DNA of 64,000 nucleotides from Pseudoalteromonas ruthenica. GTDB lineage: Bacteria; Pseudomonadota; Gammaproteobacteria; Enterobacterales; Alteromonadaceae. The first letter of the stretch is position 1; each line of letters begins with the position of its first letter. A program made the position numbers and the translations under genes. The notes under the pieces were generated by a model, which saw only the letters and a program-made list of their open reading frames with translations, was not told the DNA's origin and did not search any database. The stretch spans positions 2,294,001-2,358,000 of the forward strand of contig NZ_CP023396.1 in NCBI RefSeq assembly GCF_008808095.1, given 5' to 3'. Below, piece after piece: positions 56,371-64,000 of this stretch.

Positions 56371-57711
56371 ATGTTAGATAAAGTTGTTATCGCAAACCGA
56401 GGTGAAATTGCACTTCGTGTTCTGCGCGCCTGTAAAGAGCTAGGTATAAAAACGGTTGCCGTGCATTCTACCGCCGACCGTGACCTGAAACACGTGCTCC
56501 TTGCAGATGAAACTATTTGTATTGGTAAGCCACCTGCTACCGAAAGCTACTTAGATATCCCCCGCATTATTGCTGCGGCGGAAGTCACCGATGCAGTCGC
56601 TATTCACCCAGGTTATGGTTTCCTATCGGAAAACGCTGATTTTGCCGACCAAGTTGAGCAAAGTGGCTTCGTATTTATTGGTCCTAAAGGCGACACCATT
56701 CGTCTTATGGGTGACAAAGTGTCGGCCATTGAAGCGATGCGTAAAGCCGGCGTTCCTTGTGTACCCGGTTCTGATGGTCCGCTCACTAACGACACCGAAC
56801 GTAATATGCAAATTGCTAAGCGCATCGGTTACCCAGTGATCATCAAAGCCGCTGGCGGCGGTGGTGGCCGTGGTATGCGCGTAGTCCGCAGCGAGAAAGA
56901 GCTGGTCGACTCCATCGCCCTTACTCAGCAAGAAGCCAAGCAGTTCTTTGGTAACGGCATGGTTTATATGGAGAAATTCCTAGAAAACCCACGCCATATC
57001 GAAGTGCAAGTATTGGCAGACGGCCAAGGCAACGCAATTCACCTAGGTGAGCGTGATTGCTCAATGCAACGCCGCCACCAAAAAGTAGTTGAAGAAGCAC
57101 CTGCACCGGGTATCACCGCAGAAATGCGTAAGTACATTGGTGATCGCTGTACTCGCGCGTGTATCGAAATTGGTTATCGCGGCGCGGGCACCTTCGAATT
57201 CCTTTATGAAAACGGTGAGTTCTACTTTATCGAGATGAATACCCGTATTCAGGTAGAGCACCCTGTAACAGAAATGGTAACAGGCATTGACCTAATCAAA
57301 GAGCAGTTAAAAATTGCTGCTGGTCAGCCATTATCAATCACTCAGGAAGATGTGCAAATCCGTGGTCACGCTATTGAGTGCCGTATTAATGCGGAAGACC
57401 CAAAAACCTTTATCCCATCACCAGGTAAGATCACCCGCTTCCACCCAGCCGGTGGTTTGGGAATTCGCTGGGATAGCCACATTTATGCGGACTACACTGT
57501 GCCGCCACATTATGACTCAATGATTGGTAAGCTTATTTGTTACGGTGAAAACCGTGACGTTGCCATTGCTCGCTCGCGCAACGCGCTCAACGAGTTGGTT
57601 ATCGACGGCATTAAAACCAATACCGAGCTTCATAAACTGATTTTATCGGACGAGAACTTCAAAAATGGTGGCACTAATATCCACTATTTAGAGAAGAAAC
57701 TTGGCCTATAG
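56371..57711 (+). CDS. accC: Biotin carboxylase subunit of acetyl-CoA carboxylase
   Basis: 446 residues, ATP-grasp fold. [21 protein letters not shown] at the start, the glycine-rich [14 protein letters not shown] loop, and catalytic region [14 protein letters not shown]. Carboxylates biotin on AccB. Last gene of the operon, followed by a strong terminator. Confidence 0.98.
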   Translation: MLDKVVIANRGEIALRVLRACKELGIKTVAVHSTADRDLKHVLLADETICIGKPPATESYLDIPRIIAAAEVTDAVAIHPGYGFLSENADFADQVEQSGFVFIGPKGDTIRLMGDKVSAIEAMRKAGVPCVPGSDGPLTNDTERNMQIAKRIGYPVIIKAAGGGGGRGMRVVRSEKELVDSIALTQQEAKQFFGNGMVYMEKFLENPRHIEVQVLADGQGNAIHLGERDCSMQRRHQKVVEEAPAPGITAEMRKYIGDRCTRACIEIGYRGAGTFEFLYENGEFYFIEMNTRIQVEHPVTEMVTGIDLIKEQLKIAAGQPLSITQEDVQIRGHAIECRINAEDPKTFIPSPGKITRFHPAGGLGIRWDSHIYADYTVPPHYDSMIGKLICYGENRDVAIARSRNALNELVIDGIKTNTELHKLILSDENFKNGGTNIHYLEKKLGL

Positions 57712-57732
57712 AGCTAAATGTTAAGCAAAGCC

Positions 57733-57758
57733 AAAGCCGACCTACGTCGGCTTTTTTT
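57733..57758 (+). terminator. Rho-independent terminator of aroQ-accB-accC
   Basis: AGCCGAC / GTCGGCT stem with a CTAC loop and a run of seven T residues, about 20 bases after the accC stop. Confidence 0.92.
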
Positions 57759-57919
57759 GTGCCTACAAACCCTAAATCTACTTTTTGTAAATAGCGCGCA
57801 CTCACCCACCGTCTTAAAAGTTCAGAGCGAGTCGTTTACGAGGTTACAGCTCAAGCTACGCCCTTAGGTTAATTAGTAAGCGATTGATTTCGAGCGGCAA
57901 AATAATCACCCCACAGCTA

Positions 57920-57948
57920 GTGACAAGGCCCACAAAAGTTTTTATACT
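57920..57948 (+). promoter_or_regulatory. Stable-RNA promoter upstream of the CAU tRNA
   Basis: GTGACA (57920-57925), exact 17-base spacer, TATACT (57943-57948) and a G+C-rich discriminator (GCTCGGCGC). Start site would be near 57955, some 170 bases before the intact tRNA but only about 40 before the tRNA-like fragment. Confidence 0.7.
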
Positions 57949-57996
57949 GCTCGGCGCTTGTCAGGATACTAATACCTTTATCAGTGGCACGCAAAT

Positions 57997-58016
57997 GGCC
58001 CTATAGCTCTGTTGGG
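57997..58016 (+). pseudogene. Truncated tRNA 5' fragment
   Basis: GGCCCTATAGCTCTGTTGGG repeats the first 19-20 bases of the tRNA at 58123 with one change in the D loop (also sharing AAAT before it), then diverges. It sits where a tRNA would be expected relative to the promoter. Probably the remnant of a lost first gene copy. The bases between the fragment and the tRNA include a CGAAGC/GCTTCG hairpin (58030-58045). Confidence 0.6.
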
Positions 58017-58122
58017 CGAATCAAGACCGAAGCATCGCTTCGTAGTTTGATGAGGTGGAGGCAGGAAGCCGACAGGATACCGCTTCATGGATGAATTTAA
58101 TGAGCACTTACAATACGAAAAT

Positions 58123-58199
58123 GGCCCTATAGCTCAGTTGGTTAGAGCGCACGACTCATAATCGTTAGGTCCCTGGTTCGAGTCCAGGTGGGGCCACCA
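58123..58199 (+). tRNA. tRNA with anticodon CAU, probably tRNA-Ile2 (lysidine type), CCA encoded
   Basis: Complete cloverleaf: acceptor GGCCCTA / TGGGGCC, D arm GCTCAGTTGGTTAGAGC, anticodon loop CTCATAA, T arm CCTGG-TTCGAGT-CCAGG, A discriminator, CCA. Pairs C4-G69 and C5-G68 are the ones the lysidine synthetase TilS favours, and the CGACTCATAATCG stem-loop matches E. coli tRNA-Ile2 rather than elongator tRNA-Met (ATCACTCATAATGAT). Position 27-43 is a C-T mismatch. A software call of tRNA-Met would be understandable. Confidence 0.9.
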
Positions 58200-58274
58200 T
58201 TTTTCTACTCTTCCATGTTATTAACGACTAACCGAATCCCTTAGGTTCTACCTCTGTGCTACGTTGCTGTATAG

Positions 58275-58964
58275 TTATTTTTTAGGTTGGGTTTCAATTT
58301 TCAAATTCTGATTACTTATTAGAACCACCTTTTGACCTGTGTACAATGCAACGAACTTATCGGTGGACGCTATAAGAACACCTGTTGTGCTATTGCCTGT
58401 TGATTCAACAACCGTGGTGCAAACCGCCTTTTGTACTTTCTTACAATACGCGAAATCTGCTATTTCCTCTTTTGCAAGCTTTGAACCATAGGAGTAACTG
58501 CTCCAAATCAGCATGAAGATTGAGGCGATGAGTACTAACAAGAAGACTGGGGCTCCTACGGAAAAAATGGCCACTGCGGTAGGAATAAAGCCATAATTGA
58601 AAATCTTACTTTCCTTTAAGCCCACCTTTCTCTTCTGCACTTCAATTTCGATTTTTTCATATCGGTTAGACAGAAATACAATCACCAGCACATATAAAAA
58701 CATTGCACCAGCACAAAGTAAAACATATAGAATGTTGCCGATTATCAAACTCACCAAATGAAACAACGAGCCTGATAAAACATAAAACGATTTCATCAAA
58801 ATTGACTCAAATGGTAAGGACAACGAATCAACTGATTGGTTGTACACACTTAAGTACCCTTGGAAATACAAGTGACCGATTATGTATAGAAGCGGCACTG
58901 ATAGAGAAACTACCGCCGCGATATTTGTTAGGTTAAAAAAATGGCGACTATCTTTTTCTGACAT
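58275..58964 (-). CDS. Hypothetical four-helix membrane protein
   Basis: 229 residues, not recognised. Membrane segments at about 13-32, 60-80, 80-100 and 128-152, with a basic cytoplasmic loop (KIEIEVQKRKVGLKESK) and a C-terminal soluble tail of about 65 residues with beta strands. AAGGAGG ribosome site. More A+T-rich than the flanking acc genes and alone between a tRNA and a hairpin-rich region, which may point to acquisition. Confidence 0.7.
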   Translation of the reverse strand: MSEKDSRHFFNLTNIAAVVSLSVPLLYIIGHLYFQGYLSVYNQSVDSLSLPFESILMKSFYVLSGSLFHLVSLIIGNILYVLLCAGAMFLYVLVIVFLSNRYEKIEIEVQKRKVGLKESKIFNYGFIPTAVAIFSVGAPVFLLVLIASIFMLIWSSYSYGSKLAKEEIADFAYCKKVQKAVCTTVVESTGNSTTGVLIASTDKFVALYTGQKVVLISNQNLKIETQPKK

Positions 58965-59495
58965 AAAACCTCCTTGTTAAATTCTTCCATATTCTGCACT
59001 GCAACGCTTTAAACAGCAATTTCCAGTTCACTTATGAGCAAGTCGTACCTACTCGAAGAGGTAGGGACGACTCGCAGAGTCGCCCAGCTCAAGGCTACTG
59101 CTCATGATGTCTTGAGCTCATCATCCCATCGAGAAACCAAAAGGCCAGAAGAGGGAAAGGCATACACAAGGTAAATTAGCCACTTACATTCACCGATCGA
59201 TGTGTTTTTTTAAATATGAAACTGCTCGCAACGAGCAAATAGGAAAACGGGCGTCTCCCAACTGCCCTCGACACGTCAAGAGGAGCTACATCCGTAGCTG
59301 TCAGGCTCAACAGAGCCAGATTAATAATTATCAAAACCACTATAGTCTGCGCCTTGAACCAACAGACTCAGCGCCGCTTTGCTTGTTTGCTCTAGATCAC
59401 GTAGCCCATGTGTCTTATGACAACCTGCCTAGTTACGTACTAGCCAAATAGCTTTAAAACTTACCTATATTGGCTTGTGCTCACTGCGCAATGAC
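58965..59495. other. Hairpin-rich non-coding region
   Basis: 530 bases without a credible gene. It holds several short perfect inverted repeats: AGTCGT/ACGACT (59041-59072) enclosing CCTAC/GTAGG, CGACTC-GCA-GAGTCG (59068-59082), AGCTCAAG/CTTGAGCT (59086-59118), ATGAGCA/TGCTCAT (59034-59105), TGCTCG-CAA-CGAGCA (59223-59237), AGCTAC-ATCC-GTAGCT (59284-59299) and GGCTC-AACA-GAGCC (59304-59317). Some stems exclude each other. May be a leader or small RNA; no known family recognised. Confidence 0.45.
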
Positions 59496-59960
59496 TTAAA
59501 AACGCGTAAGGTCGGCTGCTAGCGATTTTTTGGGCTTTTCAACCACACGGTGAATTTCTTGCCCCTCATCTAGAACAATAAACGTGGGTGTGTACTTAAG
59601 ATTAAAACGTTGAGCCACACCCGCCTTATCCTGCTTTTGGTAGTCCACGGCAACGAACGACACCTGGGCGAGCTCAACTTCGCTGTGCTTTAGCAATTTA
59701 AGCAGTTTAGGGACTTCCCGCTCACTGTCGTGACACCAGGTGCCTAGTAACACCACTAACTCCTTACCAGCTAACTTAGCCATTGCTTGCAAGTCTTGCT
59801 CTGTGGGTTGGTAGTCTTGGTAATGCTGTTGAAAAGCGGGATAGTCACTTAGCAACTGCTCGCCACTCATCGCCCCTTGCTGTATTTGCTGGGCTTGCAG
59901 GGGCGTTACCATCAACAAAGCACACAGCAGGGCGCAACTAACACTTAGAAATACTTTCAT
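59496..59960 (-). CDS. Exported thioredoxin-like protein with a CxxS active site
   Basis: 154 residues with a signal peptide (cleavage near LQA-Q, about residue 23). Thioredoxin fold with TWCHDSEREVPK at the active-site position: the second Cys of CxxC is Ser, so it cannot form the usual intramolecular disulfide but may act by a monothiol route. The cis-Pro loop (YTPTFIVL) is intact. Divergent from the siderophore receptor gene, with a Fur box between the two, so iron control of both is possible. GGAGG ribosome site. Confidence 0.8.
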   Translation of the reverse strand: MKVFLSVSCALLCALLMVTPLQAQQIQQGAMSGEQLLSDYPAFQQHYQDYQPTEQDLQAMAKLAGKELVVLLGTWCHDSEREVPKLLKLLKHSEVELAQVSFVAVDYQKQDKAGVAQRFNLKYTPTFIVLDEGQEIHRVVEKPKKSLAADLTRF

Positions 59961-59992
59961 TTATCCTCCGGCGTCATAGCAAAACATTAAAT

Positions 59993-60028
59993 GATAATGA
60001 TTTACATTTATTTACCTTTCTTTATAAT
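59993..60028 (+). promoter_or_regulatory. Fur box and promoter of the siderophore receptor
   Basis: GATAATGATTTACATTTAT (59993-60011) matches the Fur consensus well in its left half. It overlaps a -35 box TTTACA (60001-60006) that is followed after 16 bases by a perfect TATAAT (60023-60028). Fur with iron would block transcription. Confidence 0.75.
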
Positions 60029-60118
60029 GGCTCGCGTATCTAATTCAGTTCCAAAGCGTCTAGCAGTTTCACAATCCTGTAAGCGCTTCTTTATTCATCA
60101 AAATAACGGATTTATTTT

Positions 60119-62266
60119 ATGTGCTCTTTTAGATTTTCCCTACCTTTTTTAAGTCTTTTACTTTCGTTCAGCTCCATCAATTGCGCCTTAGCCAGCGCTA
60201 AAGACGATACCCGTCATATCGAGGTCCTCACGGTAACCGGACAAAAACTCAATAACAGAGACTATCGCGTTGAGTCTTTAAATTCCGCCACCGGGCTGGA
60301 TTTGAACCACCTTGATACCCCACAATCTGCCATTGCTATTAACCAGCAGCGTATGCAAGACCAACAGTTAACCAGTCCAGTTGAGGCGATTGGTGCTGTC
60401 ACCGGGATCAGTATTCGCGAGGCGGATAATGGCAAGTTTTCCATTCGAGCGCGCGGTATTGGCGTCAACAGTATTTTATACGATGGTATTGCAACCACCT
60501 ACGACACCCGTTTCAACTACGGAGATAACTTAACCGATACAGCAATTTACGAACGCGTTGACGTGGTACGCGGTGCCACTGGATTAATGTTAGGAGCCGG
60601 TAACCCTTCTGCGGCTATCAACCTTATCCGCAAACGCCCAACCGAGGTCGCTCAGGTTAATGTCTCTGCTTCACTGGGCTCATGGGACTATCAACGAGCA
60701 ACCCTTGATGCCTCTGGGGCACTGAACCAACAAGGGGAAGTTCGTGGTCGAGTTGTTGCTGCCTACAGCGACCGTGAATCTTTCCAATCGCGCTTTGCAC
60801 AAAGCCAAACCACTTTATACGGCACAGTTGAAACCGATATTGGTCGCGCTAGCTTATTACGAGTGAGTGCTGACTATCAATATACCAACCCAGAAGGAAC
60901 CATGTCTGGAGGGATGCCGATATTTTATAGCGATGGCAGTCGCACGCAATACGATCGTGGCACCTCAACGGCACAACCTTGGTCATCATCAAAAACCCAA
61001 GCGCTTAATTCGGTGGTGACGTTTGAGCATCACTTCAATTCACATTGGCAACTCTCAGCCAGCTATATATATGGCGATAACGACTTAGAGTACGATGTCT
61101 GGTGGGTACGCGGAAACCCCGACCGGGAAAGCAATGAGGGCATGGTCCCCGGCTCAGTCAACTTTATTGACGCCGAACGAACGCAGCACACGGGCGACAT
61201 CGAGCTACTGGGTCAGTTTGACTGGCTAGGCCAATCGCATCAGCTGCTTGTGGGTTGGAATCAGCAGAAGCAAGAATTTGCCACGCCTTACTACCCAGCA
61301 ATCAACGCCCCAACCCAGGTCGGTGATTTTCGCCAAGATGATTATGCATTCCCTGCGCCGCAGTGGGCTGACACCGCCGCTTACGGCTCGTATGGTGAGA
61401 CCGAGCAACAGTCAGCCTATGTGGCTGCACAGTTGAAACCAACGGCATCATTGTCGGTAATTAGCGGTGTGCGCTTAAACCAATGGCAAACCGATACCGA
61501 TAATTTCGGCCGGACGCATGATTACTCACTAAACGACGAACTCACTTACTATTTAGGGCTGTCTTACGCGCTCACCGATAACTGGGTTGTTTATGCCAAC
61601 AGCGCTGATATTTTCTCACCACAAAGCTTAATTGGCGAGCAAGGCCAATATCTCGACCCGGTGCAAGGAGAAAACCTCGAGTTGGGTATTAAAGCCACCT
61701 TGTTTAACGACAAGCTCGATGTTGCTTTTTCAGCCTTTCAAATCGACCAAGATAATGTTGGTGAATACACTGGCGAGACCATTCCAGGCACCACGCAGCG
61801 TATTTATAAAGGCATTGACGGCACCCGCACTAAAGGCGTAGAGCTCGAACTTAACGGTGCTATCACCGAAAATTGGCAAGTGTATCTGGGGTATACTCAT
61901 GCCGAGGGCGAAACACCAGAAGGCGAGATATTAAACTCAACCAACCCAGAAGATCAGATTAAAGTCTTTTCTACCTATGATTTTTCTGGCGCCCTAGCTG
62001 GCTTAACCCTCGGTGGTGGCATTAACTGGCAAAGCGAAACCTTTGATGAAGTTTCCAACCCAGTGACCGGCCCAGTAGAAGTAGGTCAAGGTGGCTACGG
62101 TATCGCCAATATCATGGCTCGTTATGCTGTTTCTGAGCAACTTACGCTCAGCATTAACCTCGATAATCTCTTTGATAAACGCTACTACAATCAAATAGGT
62201 TTCTACGATCAATACCGCTACGGCGCGCCACGCAACTTTAAAGCCTCAGTGCGCTATCAGTTCTAA
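60119..62266 (+). CDS. TonB-dependent siderophore receptor
   Basis: 715 residues. Signal peptide (about 1-25), TonB box EVLTVTG near residue 40, plug domain with IRARGIGVNSILYDGI and YERVDVVRGATGLMLGAGNPSAAINLIRKRP, then a 22-strand barrel ending in a terminal Phe (SVRYQF). The plug sequence is of the FhuE/FpvA/FoxA hydroxamate-receptor type, but the ligand cannot be named. No siderophore synthesis genes are nearby. Confidence 0.93.
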   Translation: MCSFRFSLPFLSLLLSFSSINCALASAKDDTRHIEVLTVTGQKLNNRDYRVESLNSATGLDLNHLDTPQSAIAINQQRMQDQQLTSPVEAIGAVTGISIREADNGKFSIRARGIGVNSILYDGIATTYDTRFNYGDNLTDTAIYERVDVVRGATGLMLGAGNPSAAINLIRKRPTEVAQVNVSASLGSWDYQRATLDASGALNQQGEVRGRVVAAYSDRESFQSRFAQSQTTLYGTVETDIGRASLLRVSADYQYTNPEGTMSGGMPIFYSDGSRTQYDRGTSTAQPWSSSKTQALNSVVTFEHHFNSHWQLSASYIYGDNDLEYDVWWVRGNPDRESNEGMVPGSVNFIDAERTQHTGDIELLGQFDWLGQSHQLLVGWNQQKQEFATPYYPAINAPTQVGDFRQDDYAFPAPQWADTAAYGSYGETEQQSAYVAAQLKPTASLSVISGVRLNQWQTDTDNFGRTHDYSLNDELTYYLGLSYALTDNWVVYANSADIFSPQSLIGEQGQYLDPVQGENLELGIKATLFNDKLDVAFSAFQIDQDNVGEYTGETIPGTTQRIYKGIDGTRTKGVELELNGAITENWQVYLGYTHAEGETPEGEILNSTNPEDQIKVFSTYDFSGALAGLTLGGGINWQSETFDEVSNPVTGPVEVGQGGYGIANIMARYAVSEQLTLSINLDNLFDKRYYNQIGFYDQYRYGAPRNFKASVRYQF

Positions 62267-62511
62267 ACCCTTATCGAATGTTCTTGGTGCGCTGCCCTGC
62301 AGTGCACCTCTTCCTTTGCTCACTGCCCTACTCCCTACACCACTGTGGTGATAACACGTTGCAAGTGCACGACTTTTCGGGTCACGACCGTGAATTTACG
62401 CTAAACTTAGGCGTGATAGTGACTGTACTTGGTGTATAACAACTAAACCCTAGAGGCTCAGCACGGGTGCATCCTTTTTTTGATGCGCGCCAACTAACTT
62501 TGGGAGAGGCA

Positions 62512-63369
62512 ATGCAAGGTATTGACGAAACATTACTGTCACAGCTAGAAGCTGGATTTAAGCTGCCTGTTAAGCCCGCCGCATTAGAGCAGCTGCAAGC
62601 GGAGTTAAACCGCAACGATCCCAGTATTGATGTTGTTAGTGAACTTATTGCCACCGACGTGGCGATGTCAGCTACCGTGCTTCGCGTGGTAAATTCACCC
62701 AATTTTGGTAAAGAAAAGGAAATCACCGATATTAACTACGCGGTGATTCTCTTAGGCCTCAATACTATTAGCCATATTGTCTCCCGCTATTTGCTCAAAC
62801 AAGTATTTCGGCAACAAGGGTGCTGCATTTCCCTAGCGCGGTTCTGGGATACCTCAACCGAGATCTCACGCTTATGCGTTTACATCGGCCAAAGCTTAAC
62901 GCGAAGCTTGCCTGCTGATAATTTACAAACATTGGGGTTATTTCATGATATCGGCATTCCCGTGATGGCGATGAATTATCCTGATTACGTGAACGTACTA
63001 AACGAAGCCAACGACAACGTCCATGCATCGTTGACTCAGCTTGAAGATAAACGCTATCCCTGTAATCACGCCATCCTTGGTTTTTACATGGCCCATTCTT
63101 GGCATTTACCGAAAGTGCTGTGCAATACCGTGCTTCGCCATCATGATTTAGACTTTTTAGATGAACACCAAAGCAGTGAAGAAGAGCGCTTGTACTACGC
63201 GATTTTAAAGGTGGCAGAAAATATTGCTCATACCCACAAACGCTTTCGTAGCATTAATAATTGGTCCAGTATTGAAAGCCAAGTATTAGCCACTCTGGGG
63301 TGGCAACAAAATGAATATCAAGCCCGCTTGGAAGCTGGAGAGTCACTACTGATATTTAATGCCAATTGA
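62512..63369 (+). CDS. HDOD domain signalling protein
   Basis: 285 residues from the ATG at 62512, preceded by GGGAG; a GTG at 62467 would add 15 residues. HDOD domain across about 15-215: LPVKPAALEQLQ, the PSIDVVSELIATDVAMSATVLRVVNSP stretch and LGLFHDIGIPVM. The HD-type residues are partly kept (HDIG), but HDOD proteins usually lack phosphodiesterase activity and act as adaptors in signalling. No partner domain is fused. Confidence 0.9.
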   Translation: MQGIDETLLSQLEAGFKLPVKPAALEQLQAELNRNDPSIDVVSELIATDVAMSATVLRVVNSPNFGKEKEITDINYAVILLGLNTISHIVSRYLLKQVFRQQGCCISLARFWDTSTEISRLCVYIGQSLTRSLPADNLQTLGLFHDIGIPVMAMNYPDYVNVLNEANDNVHASLTQLEDKRYPCNHAILGFYMAHSWHLPKVLCNTVLRHHDLDFLDEHQSSEEERLYYAILKVAENIAHTHKRFRSINNWSSIESQVLATLGWQQNEYQARLEAGESLLIFNAN

Positions 63370-63410
63370 GCATGCTACACTTTGGGCAAACAGCACAATA
63401 AGGACGACAC

Positions 63411-63971
63411 ATGCTTGAATGCCACAGCGACAAACCCATTACGCTGATTGTGGGCTCTAAAAACCCAGTAAAGATCAATGCCGCCAAAGCCGCCCTTGCC
63501 ACATACTTCCCGGATAGAGACATTATTTGCCAAGGTGTGGACGCTCCCTCAGGAGTTGCCGATCAACCTTTGGGTGAGGCGCAAACCCTGCTTGGTGCGC
63601 ACAACCGCATTCGTTATTGCCAAGCGCATTATCAAGGTGATTATTACATGGCTATGGAAGGCGGCGCCGCGCAGTTCGACTATGGGGCGGCCACTTTTGC
63701 CTTTGTGGTTATCGCTCATGGCGACGAGCACAGTGTCGGACGTAGCTGCAATTTGCCGCTGCCAAAGCACTTATACCAAAAACTAGAGCAAGGCCAAGAG
63801 CTTGGCAATGTGATGGATGAGGCTTTTGCAACCAAGAATATTAAACAGCAAGGCGGTGCTATTGGCTTGTTAACGCAAGGCCACGCCACCCGTCAAAGCA
63901 GTTATCAACAGGCCTTGTTACTGGCAATGGCGCCTTTTAATCACAGTGAGTTATTTGCGAGTACACGTTAA
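63411..63971 (+). CDS. yjjX: Inosine/xanthosine triphosphatase YjjX
   Basis: 186 residues. IVGSKNPVKINAAKAAL at the N-terminus, GVDAPSGVADQPLGEAQTLLGAHNR and AMEGGAA match the YjjX/NTPase family, which removes ITP and XTP from the nucleotide pool. AAGGAC ribosome site. Confidence 0.93.
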   Translation: MLECHSDKPITLIVGSKNPVKINAAKAALATYFPDRDIICQGVDAPSGVADQPLGEAQTLLGAHNRIRYCQAHYQGDYYMAMEGGAAQFDYGAATFAFVVIAHGDEHSVGRSCNLPLPKHLYQKLEQGQELGNVMDEAFATKNIKQQGGAIGLLTQGHATRQSSYQQALLLAMAPFNHSELFASTR

Positions 63972-63973
63972 TT

Positions 63974-64000
63974 ATGCGCTACCCTTGGATTCTTTTTGAT
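63974..64000 (+). CDS. Start of a HAD phosphatase, probably YjjG-like (cut by window edge)
   Basis: Only nine codons are visible: MRYPWILFD. This matches the beginning of YjjG-type pyrimidine nucleotidases, where WILFD leads into the catalytic DxD motif. It starts two bases after the yjjX stop. The evidence is short but specific. Confidence 0.5.

Noticed and set aside
59200..59451. 83-codon open frame on the plus strand in the hairpin-rich region
   Set aside because: No ribosome site, composition unlike a real protein, frame interrupted by several short hairpins; region appears non-coding.
58200..59500. Integrated genomic island at the CAU tRNA
   Set aside because: No integrase gene and no repeat of the tRNA 3' end was seen downstream; the only copy is of the 5' end and lies upstream.
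62267..62511. Possible regulatory RNA between the TonB receptor and the HDOD gene
   Set aside because: No stable hairpin with T run and no conserved element could be seen in the 245 bases.

Overview
The window looks like chromosomal DNA of a marine gammaproteobacterium of the order Alteromonadales. Pseudoalteromonadaceae is the best guess, from the overall gene set (Xps-ordered type II secretion genes, EF-P modification by EpmA/EpmB, GroES/GroEL with a GGM tail, an isonitrile/halogenase cluster, a RAYT with REP repeats). This placement rests on reading protein families, not on a computed phylogeny. Nearly all of the sequence is coding and there is no rRNA.

Region 1 (1-32.5 kb) is one large cell-surface locus. 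It opens with the N-terminal part of a WbpM/PglF-type sugar dehydratase. Next comes a 735-residue secreted acidic protein with S-layer-like character, then a complete 11-gene type II secretion system in the order G-E-F-H-I-J-K-L-M-C/N-D (read along the minus strand). Directly upstream on the same strand, with very short gaps, are a sugar formyltransferase, an unknown small protein, a PglC-like phosphoglycosyltransferase and a DegT aminotransferase. Together with the WbpM-like gene these suggest a formylated 4-amino-4,6-dideoxy sugar. Then follow a Wzx flippase, two facing unknown lipoproteins, a full WbpA-B-E-D-I set (UDP-ManNAc3NAcA type pathway), two glycosyltransferases, and Wzy, Wzz and a large Wza-like protein. 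The simplest reading is a surface glycan locus wrapped around a secretion system and its probable main substrate.

Region 2 (32.5-39.9 kb) holds housekeeping genes: a DUF481 outer-membrane protein, MscS, tRNA-His, epmA-efp-epmB, a small motility-type protein, a PriC-like protein and Gph. A REP-associated tyrosine transposase (RAYT) flanked on both sides by arrays of paired REP hairpins sits between tRNA-His and epmA.

Region 3 (39.9-49.3 kb) is the most striking part. It is a single-strand cluster of a TetR regulator, an RND exporter, a LolA-like periplasmic protein, an outer-membrane barrel protein, a flavin-dependent halogenase, a PvcA/IsnA isonitrile synthase, a PvcB/IsnB-type Fe(II)/2-oxoglutarate oxygenase and a TauE/SafE membrane protein. 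Two related palindromes, one over the tetR promoter and one just before the exporter gene, look like TetR operators. The prediction is a halogenated aromatic isonitrile exported across both membranes.

Region 4 (49.4-64 kb) is again mostly core: a DUF3016 protein, groES-groEL behind a sigma-32 promoter, fxsA, cutA-dsbD, aroQ-accB-accC, a CAU-anticodon tRNA (probably Ile2) preceded by a truncated tRNA fragment, a hypothetical membrane protein with a hairpin-rich upstream region, a thioredoxin-like protein divergent from a TonB-dependent siderophore receptor with a Fur box between them, an HDOD protein, YjjX, and the first codons of a YjjG-like HAD phosphatase at the right edge.
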